64,000 bases of DNA from Erythroxylum novogranatense. Taxonomy: Eukaryota; Streptophyta; Magnoliopsida; Malpighiales; Erythroxylaceae. A program made the translations under genes and the position numbers. The stretch's first letter is position 1. Each line of letters begins with the position of its first letter. Under the pieces are notes generated by a model. The model made no database searches, had not been told where the DNA came from, and saw only the letters and a program-made list of their open reading frames with translations. Positions 10,220 to 22,567 of the stretch are shown here, piece by piece. The DNA lies in NCBI GenBank assembly GCA_029891385.1, contig CM057224.1, positions 27,979,005 to 28,043,004 on the forward strand. The letters are read 5' to 3'.

Positions 10220-12292
10220 TGTTGGAGTTATGTAAATATAGTGCCCTGGAAAGCAAGTGTATTTACATGTAACTTTATCTTCTTTAGTTACAGTTTTGTA
10301 ATGAAAATATTTATTATTAATAAAACAAAAGAGTTTGGTTTTATCTGTATGAGCATTATATATCTGGTTATAAGGTACCAAGATTCTTTTGTAAGTAATA
10401 TACATATACATAGAGATGTATGGGAAACATGTATATTATTAGAATCTGAATTAATTGACTCACAGTTGAATAATCAAGTTGGTCGCTTGATTATGGTTTA
10501 GACTGTAGTGTTGCGATTTATCTCCATATAAGTAAAGGAGTTTACTTAAAGGGAATGATGAGTTTCATATCATGATAGTAGTTGACTATCGATAATGGCA
10601 CTATTAAATGAATCTGGAATCAAGTATGTTTTCAAGAATAAAGTGGGTCGTTACTTTAATCTTAAAAGATACAACTTAAGCATTCGTTTATTATGAACCA
10701 TAATCTTGATGAGTGGTGAACTCATATATGTTTTATTATAATTCTTGACATGATCGGAATGGATTTTTACAGAGTATTAATCCAGTGTCTGCAGGTTGGA
10801 ATTATTAATTGAAACATGTATCAGGGAACATTCACTCAAATAAAGAGTTTATAGTGTTATCATCTCTTCTAGATGTTTTAAGGAGATTTGGTGATTAAAC
10901 TGGCGCAAGTAGTTTGATGGACTAGCTACCCATCAAATCTTAACACTGAGATGAGATCTTATGTATTAATCACCATATAAAGTAAAATGAGAGATCTAGA
11001 AGGAAAAACCAACATAAGGGCAAAACGGTAATTTTACCCTTTTTTGTTCGGATGGCTGTAATAAGGTTCTAAATAGGATTTGCAATTGGACATATTCTCA
11101 TAATATTTAATAATTCAAGAGTTCAACTAATTGTCTTTAGTGGAATGACATTTAGTTAATAAGTTAGAATTAATTCCAATGAGATTGAATTAATTCTGGG
11201 CTTATTGGAGCTTGAATTATCAAAGTCCAATAAGATTCCCCACTTGGCTTTAAGGAAGGTTATCAAGCTAAGTAAGAAATATAAATAGAGGTTAATTAGA
11301 AGCCCATAATTGAATCTTGGGCTTGGTCTAATTAAAGAAGCCTAAATGTACATTTAGTAATGGGCTTGGTTTTTGGTTTAATGTAATTAATTAGATTAAA
11401 ACAATTTTTTTAAAGAAGAAGATAGCAATTTTGGTTATTCATAGGTTAAATGTGTAACCACACATTTGACATTAAAATGCTAAATAAAGATGGTCTTTAT
11501 TATGGTTAATCATCATTAAATGGAGTTATGAACTTACCATTAAATGGTTTAATGGTTGTCTTTTAGTGTGGGCTTGTAACCTATTTGCATTCATTAGATT
11601 AAAGATGAAAGATCTGCATTATATGGACCATCTTCCTTGTTTCTTCTTGGCAAAACCGAAATTGGGTATTGAATTTTAGGTTATGGTCTTTTCAAATAGC
11701 CATCATAAAGATAAATGAAGATAATCTCATTTATTGGCTATTTTATGAGTGATTAATGAAAGAAGTGATGCATTTGATGCCTCTCTCTCCTTCCATCCTT
11801 GAATATAGGAAATTGGTAGGCAAGAAAGACTTCTTGCATATTCTTTACACCTTCTCTCCTTTCATGAAAGAGAGAATCGAAAATACAAATTGAAAGAGTT
11901 TCAATTTGGCTTCTTCTTCTTCTAAGATAATCTCCTCCAAACATTTCTTCTCCTTTCCCACCAAAGGATTTTGTTAACCTAATTGTCTTTGAAGAACAGG
12001 TGTTAAATCTAATTAGTTGAGGATACTATAACAAGGAGAAAGTAGATTGCTAAAGGCAAAGGATTTGGATACACGAAGAAGGGGAGGATAGCGCAGCGAG
12101 GATTTAAAGCTGCAGCGAAGGAGTCGGTAATACTCCTGATCTTGTTTATATTTTATTATCCTTATACCATATCATGTATGGATTGACATGTTGATTTGGA
12201 TTTGTTTCTTCTGCTGCAAGTAATGATTTCTTAAAAGTTTTGAAATCTACCGTTTTTCCAAACAAAGCATGTTTTCTTTTTCCGATCCAACA
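10220..12292 (+). repeat. Copia 5' LTR
   Basis: Starts TGTTGGAG and ends GATCCAACA, 2073 bp. It matches 35208-37181 over most of its length with a few per cent difference. A related copy lies in reverse at 55779-57935. Confidence 0.92.
11280..11287 (+). promoter_or_regulatory. Putative TATA box of the copia 5' LTR
   Basis: TATAAATA, conserved in the 3' LTR at 36158-36165. A U3 promoter in a 2 kb LTR is plausible at this distance from the 3' end. Confidence 0.5.
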
Positions 12293-12294
12293 AT

Positions 12295-12307
12295 TGGTAT
12301 TAGAGCC
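12295..12307 (+). promoter_or_regulatory. Copia primer-binding site
   Basis: TGGTATTAGAGCC begins two bases after the LTR end. It is complementary, with one mismatch, to the 3' end of plant initiator Met tRNA, the usual primer of these elements. Confidence 0.85.
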
Positions 12308-13792
12308 AGTTTATAATGCATGATTTTGGTTCCTATTTATTGGATGCATGGGTTGGCAATCTTTTTATGTATGCTGCATGTTTTTATGTGATAGAAATAT
12401 ACATAGTGTATGTTTGCTCTTTTGGTTGTCCATAGAAGTTAAATTTACCTTGTAAGATTTCTTCATTGGTTGTAACAAGGAGGGTGGTCTATCATCACCA
12501 TGTTTCCTCCTTGGTTTCTCTTTTCTATTTTCTTTGATTTTGTAATGTACAAATTGATGTAATGATGAAGATGGAGCAGCCATGGATTGAAGAAATGGAA
12601 AGGTAAAATTTTTGGTGTATCCTTTTATGTATTGACATAAGTTTTGTGAAAACATAGTTGCTAGAATTTTGTTTCAATGGATCACTTTTCGGCTTTTATT
12701 GTAAAAACAAGTGCTGGATTTTTGTTTCAAAGAATCAAATTTCGGTTTTACTAAAATACTAAGTGCTAGTTTTTTATTTTCATGAAATGAGCTTCGGTTT
12801 TAATGAAAACTAGTGCTGGAATTTTTTGTTAAAACAAAGATTTGGTTTTCTAAAAATCTGGTGCTGGAATTTTATATTTCAAAGTGACAAAATTCGATTT
12901 TCATATGTGGCATTACATTTTGTTTACCAAATGGGCCGGATCATGTTTGTGAAGAGTTCGAAGCAGAAGATCCAAGTCCAAGAAGAATACTTTGGGCCTA
13001 AAAGACTTGTAATTATTTAATTTTTCTAGGATGGACAATCAAAAGTGGCTTTATTAGTTCATGTGATGAATGGAGAAATGAATGCTTATAATATGTGATA
13101 TTATGTGATTGCATGTCATTTAGAAAATTGCCAACCCTAGGCTTTGCCATGCATTCATTATGTATGAGATATATAATGAAACAATATAGGATGGATAATA
13201 AATTGCATCTAGACAAGATGGTATTTAAAACTTAAAGCCCAAAAAGATTGAGTGGGAGGGGATGCTGCTTTGAGAGTCCACGGTCTCCAAATGATGGCCC
13301 GTTTACATGTGGTGAAGTGTTACTCCGAATCGGAGGGCATGGATCCTAGATCTTGCATGGTTTGGGTCTCCTTAAGGATAAGTCCACTTAATGTAAATGT
13401 GACCTCCCACCGAGGCATGGTTTGTAGGTATCTTTAGTGAATGAATCAAATGGTTAAACACTCAACATTTTTATCAATAAACTGCCCACCATAGCTCTGT
13501 TGGTAAAAGTATGGACCAAATTAAGACGCTTCTTAAAAAATTAGGCATGAGATGCTTGGTAGTTTTTGAGTGGGAGGGTCCTAGTTTTTCTTTAATGGAT
13601 AAGATGGCCCATCGTCACTTAGTCTGTTATAGATAAGAAAAATAACCGTCGTATAATGTTTTAATTTTTTAAGTTTTGTTAAATCTATCATCATGCATAC
13701 ATGCATCATGATTTTATACAAAGTTCCATAAATTGTTGACTAGTATGCTCATGTTTTAATAATTTATATTTTTAGACATAATCAACCACAAA
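12308..13792 (+). other. Long copia leader between the primer site and gag
   Basis: About 1.5 kb without coding support. It contains the degenerate repeat at 12659-12905. A pyrimidine-rich stretch followed by TTTTTAG at about 13770-13774 precedes the gag start and could be a splice acceptor for removing the leader as an intron; this is inference. Open frames at 12365-12655, 12826-13020 and 13252-13437 look like chance. Confidence 0.5.
12659..12905 (+). repeat. Degenerate tandem repeat, about 50 bp unit, five copies
   Basis: Copies start near 12660, 12711, 12763, 12811 and 12861. Each has GTGCTGG or a variant, a T-rich run with TTTCAA, and a TTCGG or TTTGG word. They are well diverged, so the array is older than the minisatellites in the LTRs. 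Confidence 0.7.
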
Positions 13793-15156
13793 ATGAATCC
13801 ACTCACCCTGCTCTTGACTAATAACAAATTGGAAAACGGAGACAATTTTAATGAATGGAGACGTAACCTTGACATTGTTCTTCAATATGAATGTATTTCA
13901 TGGGTGTTAACTGAAAATGAGCCTACACCTCCAAGTGGAGATTCAACTCCTGAGCAAGTCCAATAACATGAGCATTGGCAGAATGCTGACAAGACTACTA
14001 AGTGTTATATTCTGGCTTCTGTCAGCGGCATGTTGCAAAAGCAAATTGCTTGTATGAAAACTGCTAGTGCAATAGTTCATCACCTACAAGAGATGTTTGG
14101 TGTGAGGACTAGGTCTGCAAGAGTGAAAGCTATCCAAACCTTTCATAATCTCGCATGAAACACGGTGAACCGCGTGGGATTACATGATGAAGGTAATCTC
14201 TGTGGTCACCGAGGTTTGAGATGCTTGGGCGGATATGGATGCGGACAGCGGATGATTATGATCATCAATAGCTTAAACTCTTCTTTTCAGCAATTTAAGT
14301 TGGACTATGAGCTCAACAGCAAGGATTACACCTTGAGTGAGTTGATGAATACCCTCCAGAGCACGGAGGAGATATTGAATATTAAGGCTCATGGGCCAGA
14401 AGCTAATGTAGCTTCTTCTTCTAAGCCCAAGGTTAAGGGCAAGGAAAAGAAGAAGGGTCCAACGAAAAAGAAGGCCCCAACAGGGGTCAAGGCTAAATCC
14501 ATGAAAAAGAAGGCCAAAGAGAACATCAAAGGAAAGTGTTTCCACTGTGATGAGATGGGCCACTGGAAAAGAAACTGTCCAGTCTACCTAGAGTCCCTCA
14601 AAAGCAAACAAGGTATGGGCTTCCTAAGTTTGTTAGGGAATAGAAATGTGGCAGATTTATCTACTTCTTTGATATTAGATTCAGGAGCCACTAACCATGT
14701 TTGTAATTCTTTGCAGGTGTTCCAGCAAAGGAAAAGACTACCTAAAGGCCAGTTTCAAGTCAAGATAGCAGATGGTTCCTATGTTTCAACAGAATCAGTG
14801 GGAGTAGTTATCTTGGACTTTCCTAGTGGTCATAAGTTATATTTAGAGGATGTTTATTACATGCCAATGATTGTAAGGAACATGATTTCTGTTTTTTGTC
14901 TAATAAAATCTGGTTATTCCTTATATTTTGAAAAGGTTGTTTCAATATATAAGAATAAGGATTTTATTTATGATGCCATAAATAAACAGGGATTGTTTTT
15001 TATAGAACCTATGAAAGGCTCACTAAACACCACAGAATTGATAAAACCAAGACAATCCAAAATTTCTAGCATTAATTCAAAGTATCTGTGGCACTTAAGA
15101 ATGGGTCATTTCAATCAGAAAAGACTTGACAAGCTAGTAAAGGATGAGATCCTTAT
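13793..15156 (+). pseudogene. Copia gag, protease and start of integrase region, broken
   Basis: The start MNPLTLLLTNNKLENGDNF is typical of copia gag. The frame has a TAA near 13964 where CAA (Gln) is expected and a TGA at about 14156. Codons from about 14165 to 14270 are out of frame relative to the family, then the frame recovers. A zinc knuckle CFHCDEMGHWKRNC lies at about 14538-14580, the protease motif LDSGATNHVCNS at about 14675, and the GAG-pre-integrase segment LWHLRMGHFNQKRLDKL at about 15088-15138. Coding stops at 15156, where the gypsy LTR begins. The protein would package the element's RNA into virus-like particles and cleave the polyprotein. It cannot be functional here. Confidence 0.9.
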
Positions 15157-16084
15157 TGTAACATCCCATCACTGATGGGACGGTTATTTTGGTAAATTGG
15201 GTTGGGTTAGGATTTCTATTGCATATTATTGATGAGCATTTTTCCGGCCTCTAATTTTAGAGGAATAAGTCATTTTGCACATGCATTATAGGTACAGGCA
15301 TTCATGGCATTTTTCGGCATTTAATTGTTAACATGATATGATTGGTGAATTTTTGAGATAAGTATAGTTGATTGCGATTTGTTTGAGAATTTTCAGAATA
15401 ATTGGGTTTGATTAGTTGAATCGGAATGTCTTTAGAGTGTTTGTCAGTTAATAGCAACTCATAGGAAATTTTTCTGAAAAATTTAGGAGAAAATGTTCGG
15501 ACCGAAATTTTTTGAGTGACAGACTGGGTGACTAAATGATACTGAAATAAATATCCAATGGTAATGGGAAAAATAGATACTTGATTTTAGGAATAAAAAT
15601 GATGAGCCATTGGAATTTAGAAACAGCTTAGACCGGAAATGATTTTTTGAAAAGAGTTAGAGTTTTAAAAGAGTGTTTGAAGGGAAGAGAGTAACCCTTT
15701 AAATACCTTAGGTTTTAAATTTGGCCTTAAACTCATTTCCTCCCTTAGGGTTTTTCTTCTTCCTTTTCCCTTGGTGATTTTCGACCACCCTTCGCGATCC
15801 TTGCTTGCTTGCTTGTCCTTGTGCAAAGACAAGTCTAAACCTTAAGGAAGAAGAGGATTGTTGTGGCTTTGGGTGAGAACCATGAGTGTAAGGGTTTGGA
15901 GAAGATTTTCGGAGATTTGAATATTTAAGGCTTGATTGGTAAGTAAATTGGTATTATGTTGTTTTTATTGTTGTTGAAATGCATTTATGGTGTTTAATAT
16001 GAACGGTTGTGGTAGTTGAGAGTGAGTTAGGGTTGATTTTAGAGAGAGATTGGGAGAAAATCTGTCGAAGAAGACGGAGGAGCC

Positions 16085-16312
16085 CAACACGTCGCGACGT
16101 CTGAGAGGGGCCTCGTCGCAACGAGTAAATAGGTACTCGCCGCGACGAGCGGGCTCATCGCGATGAGCGGTTAAATCCTCGTCGCGACGAGCATGGTGAG
16201 ACATTGCGGCGAGCTCGTTGATCCTCGCCGCGATGAGCATATTGGACGTCGCGGCGAGCGACCCCTTTGACGCTGCGGCGAGAGCCCTTTCACCGCGGCG
16301 AGCTCCAATTTT
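16085..16312 (+). repeat. GC-rich block of stacked palindromes inside the gypsy LTR
   Basis: Contains perfect palindromes GCTCATCGCGATGAGC (16153-16168) and CTCGTCGCGACGAG (16178-16191) plus many GTCGCGACG, GCCGCGACGAG and GCGGCGAG words. It is strikingly GC-rich against AT-rich flanks. The open frames on the minus strand here (15965-16365) are products of the repeat and are not supported as genes. Confidence 0.85.
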
Positions 16313-17208
16313 CTAAAGTGAAGTATTTTAGTTTTTGGGGCATAACTAATGGTGTAGACCTCCAATTGAGGTGATTCTTGATTTTTTATGAACTAGAGAA
16401 AGAGGTATACAATTGAGGTAAAGAACGAAAGTTTGATTTTAAATTAGTAAGATCGTAATTATTGAAAGAAAGTTGAATATGGTTTCGTATTGCAACCTAA
16501 GGATTTTATTATGATATTGGAGTATAATTTGGGGTCTTTAATGGGTGAATTTGACCAAATGAATAGGTTTTCTTGGGATTATTCTAGGGTGTATGATATG
16601 GTGGATTGAACTGAATTTTGAGAAAGGAAACAATGTGGAATTTCCATGATATGATAGTGAAATCAAATGGGTCATAATTGAGCTATTGGGTGAAAAGTTA
16701 GATTCTGTCATAAGAATAAGGGTATTGTCTCAATGTATTAGTGTTCATAGAATGAAAAGTGAGTTTTGAGGCAAAGATAGTGAAATTGGGATAGCGCCGG
16801 GAAAGTCATGAACATGCATCGTACATCTTTTAATAAAGACATGTGCATCATTGAATTGTTCTGAGTTTTGCATTTAGTAATGGGAAATTATCTGACTATT
16901 ATAAAGGCACCGTTGGATCGTCATTCCACGGATATTACTGGGACTTCCAGGCAGTAGCTCGGAAGTTACAGGTGAGTAACCTAGTTGGTTCCTCAATTTT
17001 TGATTGTTAAATGCTCTGTAAACTATCTGCGAATGTGAATTGTATGATCATGTGAATGATTAGGATCGATACATTTAGTTTTGGTAAATTGGATTTGACT
17101 GCTACGTGATTCTGAAGAATAGTGATAAATAGGTTGTAATGGCAATGTGACTGTGAATTATTGGGCATTTTGCATTTCATACACAAATGCATGAACAGAT
17201 AATGATAG

Positions 17209-17340
17209 TTGTGACCTGAGTCGCCACTGATACTGAAACGAGCCTCGAGCTCGAAGGGAGTTAGTGCATACCCAAAGGGCTCTCCTATTCCCTAGACGTG
17301 TCTACTGAACACTGTACACTGTTTAAGCGCTCGGTCACAA
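17209..17340 (+). repeat. Variable LTR cassette bracketed by TTGTGACC and CGGTCACAA
   Basis: Brackets at 17209-17216 and 17332-17340. The contents include GAGCCTCGAGCTCG. The flank on the right (AAGAGTCACATATG) matches, in reverse, the left flank of the cassette at 58666. Confidence 0.75.
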
Positions 17341-18017
17341 CACTGTAATAAAATGGGAAAGAGTCACATATGTATTGCATACACATTGTGATGGATTGAA
17401 TTCAGTGAATGGAAAATAGGTAAGAGTGCATGCTATAATTGTGATAACTGATTTGCGAAGTTTCTGAGTTTTGTGATTGTATGAGAAATTGTAAATTGCT
17501 ATGGTATTCTGAATATGTTGTTATGATATGCTATACGCTATTTGCATAATGCATGAATTGAGTGAACCATCGATGATGGTTTCTCATTGAGTTCGCAAAC
17601 TCACCCAAAATTGCATCTACTTTTCAGGATCGATAGATTAGACTCCTAGCTCCAGAGATAGACTTTTTTTGCCGTGTGAGCGCGTTGACAAGAGAAGTTA
17701 TGGCACACAGGTCGGTCAGCTGGGATTGTTTTGAGGATGACCTAGTTAGATTTTTGTATCAGTTTCCTTTTTGGGAGTATTGTATTTAGACAGTGGAAAT
17801 CTGATGGACTTGTCTATGTTTCTATTTGATGATTTGAAATGAGAAAGTATCTTGGTTTTAAAATATAGTGACTTTTATATTGCGGCTTTTATTACTGATG
17901 CCATGAGAGTACTGTAGTGACTGACTGCTCGTAGCCTCCCTTATTGTAGGATATGTCTCGGGATGACCCACGGGCGTCCCGGTGCATACCCTACGGTAAG
18001 GGGGCGCTACATTTAGG

Positions 18018-18030
18018 TGGTATCAGAGCA
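18018..18030 (+). promoter_or_regulatory. Gypsy primer-binding site
   Basis: TGGTATCAGAGCA lies six bases after the LTR end and is complementary to the 3' end of initiator Met tRNA. The LARD has the same site on the other strand at 26171-26182. Confidence 0.92.
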
Positions 18031-18192
18031 TAGTTTGGCATCTGTTGGGCATAGTGCATATTTAGGCTTGAATTTCGATGAGAAAGGAAGAAATTGATCA
18101 GAATTCTTGTTTGTTATAGGTCATCCGTTCTTGGAGATCAAGTAGATCAACCAGCTGATCAAGGATCAGTCGGAGCTAGTAGGGAGTCCTCT

Positions 18193-18369
18193 ATGCCTCG
18201 TTCTGAGGAGTTTCCTCCTAGAGTTCCCGTGAGATGGGAGAGGAGGTACAATAGACTGCGTAAGCAGGGAGCTGTTGATTTCTATGGCAGCATAGACCCT
18301 GCTGAGGCTGAGGGTGGTTGGAGAGGACTGAGAGAGTCTTTGATCAGATGGACTACGACTCTGATGAGC
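18193..18369 (+). pseudogene. Gypsy gag, N-terminal part, split by the LARD
   Basis: The likely start is the ATG of MPRSEEFPPRVPVRWERRY. The frame then runs through a DPAEAEGG region, after which the expected gag sequence (ERVFDQMDYDSDERF) is found in another frame, so one base has been lost or gained near 18310-18320. The frame is cut at 18374 by a 12 kb reverse-strand element and resumes at 30387 or so with DYAVSLLQGLAYQWW, the conserved gag core. The five bases GTTTT are duplicated at the two sides of the cut. Confidence 0.85.
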
Positions 18370-18990
18370 GTTTTTGTAACATCCCACTCCCGCAAGACCT
18401 GAATCCGACATCGACGGTGATATCCAAGTCCGTGCCCCGCGAGGGTGGCGTGCTACATCACTCAGTAGAAAACTCAGTATAACTTTTTTTTTTCACATAC
18501 TCACACATATTATCGTGAATGCGGAAAACAATTTATATAAACAATTCAATGGCTTTGGGGCCCTTTTTACATTTACAATTTATTTCAGTCAATTGACTTT
18601 ACAACTTGTCCAACTTAGTAATACAAAAGTCCAAGAATAGAAATACTAAGATGACGCTAACCGATCCCGACCACTTCTCTGCTTCCTCAACCAACAGATG
18701 TCATACGCCCGTTGCCTAACGGGGTATTCTTCTAAGTCCTGAAAAATAGATGCAAATTTTGGGTGAGTTTTGCGAACTCAGTGAGAAAACATCATCGATG
18801 GTTCACTCAATTCATGCATGTTCAATCAGCTTATCAAATATCACATACGATCACGATTCACAAATGTAATCTCAAATAATACATACCATTACATTTCACA
18901 AATGTAAGGCGTATCACCTTTCATACAATCCAAATTCAATCATACCATATATGCAATGCACATGAGACCCTTTCTATTTTCATTACGTTG

Positions 18991-19185
18991 TTGTGACCGT
19001 GCGCTGGCTGTCCGCCCCAAAGAACGGCACATTGCGTTGAGCCGTGGCTCTCAAACATTGGGCTTGAAGCCTAATACATCGAGCCCGAGGCTCAATACGC
19101 TGGACCTCGAGGTCTCGTGCGTTGGTGAAAGCTCTCATATACGTTAGGCGTGATATGCCTCGATACGGTGGTCGCTCGGTCACAA
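18991..19185 (-). repeat. Variable LTR cassette bracketed by TTGTGACCG and CGGTCACAA
   Basis: Brackets at 18991-18999 and 19177-19185, perfect inverted pair. The contents hold several interrupted palindromes: GAGCCCGAGGCTC, GACCTCGAGGTC and GGGCTTGAAGCC. Confidence 0.8.
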
Positions 19186-20084
19186 CCGCTTTTATATGAT
19201 CATATCCTTATGCATGAATGCATATGTTCCAATTTCCATTTACGATTATTTCTATCACTTACATTCAATGCCATTTCCTATTTCTTGGACCTTGGTCCCA
19301 GATTTCAATCATATATTTTTCCAATTTATTGCATCATACCATATCGCATTTAAAAGTCACATCCAATGTATTGAAACAGACAATTAACACTTCAATATCA
19401 ATTTCCCATTTCCTCGGACCTTTGGTCCGAGATCTCCAATATAAACATTCACACACGATTACACAAGCAAAGACTTTGTTATCTCATTCCAAATATTTCA
19501 GACACCTATGGTCCGAAATCAATCAAAATCAAACACACATAAACCCTCCATTATCTCCACATGGCATAATTGCAAAATCTTAAACACATAAGGTTGAGGA
19601 ACCAACTAGGTTACTCACCTGTACTTCCGAGCTAACATCTAGAAGTTTCAGTAACGTCGGTAGATCGACGCTCCAAATGTGCCTCTATAACAAAACAGAG
19701 AGAATCCGATCACTAATTATCCAATCCAACTAATATAATGCACATGTAAGTGTATAATGTATGTTCATGAGATTTCCGCCCTAAATCCAAATTTTTCCCG
19801 TCATAAAAATCAAAATTAGGAAACTATAGCCATCGACAAAGACTTAATTCGGATCTCGATCGGTCCAAAATAAATAAAACAAAGGACCATAGAACAATTA
19901 CTCGGGGCCACGCAATTTCCGTCCAAAATTCCCAATTTCTCAAAAATGAAATTCAATATTTCACTAATCCGATGCCTCAAGAATCAGGTCAATCGGACGT
20001 CGGACGGAAAAGAAATTGACAAAAGAAACACCAAATACCAAATAATCAAATAATAATAAATAATAAAAAAAAAAATCAGATGGC

Positions 20085-20215
20085 CTCGTCACTAGGGCGG
20101 CGTCGCCTAGTGATGCCGTCTGATCCGCATCGTCGCTAGGCGACACGTCGCCTAGTGACGCCGTTCAAACAAGCCTCGCCACTAGGAATGCGCAGCCGTC
20201 ATCCTAGTGACCGGG
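20085..20215 (-). repeat. GC-rich hairpin block in the LARD 3' LTR
   Basis: Three inverted pairs of TCACTAGGGCG/CGCCTAGTGA type in tandem. The copy in the other LTR is at 27885-28018 and has more complete stems. Confidence 0.85.
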
Positions 20216-22567
20216 CAATATATCATTCTCATTCCTTTTTTTTTCAGATTTTTAAACCAACTTTCAATACCCATAACTCTTAACACACAGATCAGAAAAA
20301 TACAAATTATACCTTGTGGGAAAGATAAAGAAACCCTCTACAATTCTCAAGAAGACCATAAAAATCAATCTCACCCCTAAGGGTGTTAAAAATCCCTTCA
20401 AAGCTACTGCCTACTCAAATCCCATTAAAACAGAACAGTACATTGCAAATTCCATAACTCTCTGATTCTGCAGCCAAAAATTACCACATAAATATGCTCA
20501 ATAAGTTCACAATGTCATCTACTACTTTCATGAACAACTCAAAATCAAATTCCATAACTAACTAGGTCAAACAATTCAACAAAGAATCTGTCTACTGAAA
20601 TTAACCAATCTGAACAGTACATTTCACATCAGTATATCTCTTAGCACAAATGTCACTAAATTCACTACCTTATATCCCTGAAAAGATAAGATCTCAAAAT
20701 TCAATTTTCATGAAGAACTCAAAATCTAATTCAATTTCTAACAATTTCAAAACTGTCATGCAAGTTACTGCCATGATCAGCAGTTCATAACCTAATGCAG
20801 GTTCAATGTTTGCAAAATCATAACTCCCAACTCTGACCTCTAAAAATTAAACACCATATATCATTTTCAAGGTAATTTCTTCCTCTACAATTTTTCAGAA
20901 GATAACACACACCAATTCAGTTCACAGAAACTGCTAAAATTTCTTCCAATCCGCAAGCTCACAAACTCAACACTTAGGCTAGGTTTCATCAAAATGCTCA
21001 AAACCAGTCAATAGTAATCAGTTCATATATCCCAATATAAATCTCTAAAAATATCAAGATCAGTGGAAATGGAAAGCTAACTCAATATGCTACAACTTCC
21101 ATGAAGACCATTTTCCCAAATTCCATCTCAATTAATTTAGAAAAATAAGCAAAATAATCAGGTCATATATGCGGGTACTGTTCACAGACCCTACAACCAG
21201 AAACTTTCCATGCAAAAATTCACCTTCCTAACATTACAATTTAACAACACCTATTTCACACTAAATTGAAGCCAACATCCCAAAGTTTACTTGGGCACAA
21301 ACCTCACCTCATTTTCTCACCTATACAATTAATTATAACCAAAACATTGCAATAGGTCAAATTGCATTTTCCAGCTTTTCAACATTAACCTAACTCCTAT
21401 CATTTCTAACACCAATAACACATCACTAAGCATCCATTTATACCTCTAATTCAACCAAAAATTCATCACAACATATACTTATATAATTATTCAAAAGTTG
21501 GCAGCACCCACATAACCAATTTCCATAATTTATTTCCATTCATTAAACATCATAAACATCATTAAAACATCTCTTTCACATTCTTTAACTATCATAACCC
21601 ATTCCCTCACTCAAGCATAGTCTTAAACCCATACAAACCTACCACTTTCATGATCAAATAAATGCATAAATGATCTCCATGAATGATTTTAACTACCATA
21701 AGAATAAGAACAAACATTAATACTCACCTTAAATAAGTTATAAGCTCTCAAATCTCCAAGTCACTCACACTTCTCAACCTCTCCCAAAACCTATGGCTAT
21801 CACAAACATCACAAGGATCATCATCTTCTCAAGGATTCAACTTGGTTTATGGTGTGCAAGGAAGAAGCAAGCAAGGAACCAAGGCAAACCTTCTTGTATG
21901 GAAAAAGAAGAAGAGGATTTGAAGGAGAAAAGAACCACACCAAAGAAGAAAGCAATGTTTTGGATGAGAAGGAAGGAGAGCTTTTCAAAGCTTTTCCAAA
22001 TGAATTTTAAGTATAGCAAAGAGGAAAAGTCGTGGATGATGGTGAATGAAGACAAAACTAATAAATAAAGGGACACTTGGCTTGATTTTAATGAAGAAAA
22101 GACAAAAACTTAATTAACAACATTTAAACATAACTCTAATCCAATTTAATCTTAATCTATCATAATCTAATGGTTCCATAACAATTCCCACAATTATTTA
22201 TTCACTAATCTCATGTCATTAGGCAATCCTTTTCAGTACAAAAAGGCTCACTCACTAGTCGGTTGAATTTTCCTATCCGCCGAACCTCAAAAATTCCGAA
22301 AAATTCTCATAAATCCTAAAATGGGAAACAATTTATGACGACTCCAAATAATTTTCCAAGTACAATTATCCCATAAATTTCACAAAAGATCTCAATTTGA
22401 AACCTAAGCCGGAAAATGTCATGAATGTATGTATACCATGTGCAAGTACAACACAATCATCAGTTATAGAGGCTATATGATGTATGTTCATGCCGAGTTA
22501 TAATTCAATACTCCTAACCCGTCCCAATTTACTAAAATACTCTTCCCATCGGAGATGGGATGTTACA

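Larger units (their letters stand above)
15157..18011 (+). repeat. Gypsy 5' LTR, 2855 bp
   Basis: Starts TGTAACATCCCATCACTG and ends GGGGGCGCTACA. Its first 510 bp match 34706-35214 closely. It contains the GC-rich palindrome block at 16085-16312 and the bracketed cassette at 17209-17340. Related LTRs are at 1-529 and 63146-64000 (forward) and 58051 (reverse). Confidence 0.92.
18375..22567 (-). repeat. LARD 3' LTR (left copy)
   Basis: Starts TGTAACATCCCACTCCCG and ends GGAGATGGGATGTTACA. It is near-identical to 26189-30386 over 20230-22240, but differs by many one- or two-base indels in the CG-rich parts (18700-20200 and 22250-22340). Confidence 0.92.

Noticed and set aside
15965..16365. Arg-rich open frames on the minus strand
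   Set aside because: They are translations of the GC-rich palindrome block in the gypsy LTR, against the element's direction.
18094..18402. A 102-codon frame taken as a complete gene
   Set aside because: Its first part precedes the likely gag start and its end runs into the LARD LTR; only the middle is gag.
21793..22068. A Lys/Glu-rich 91-codon frame, repeated at 29598-29810
   Set aside because: It occurs in both LTRs of the LARD, is antisense to the element, and frameshifts between the two copies; no conserved domain.
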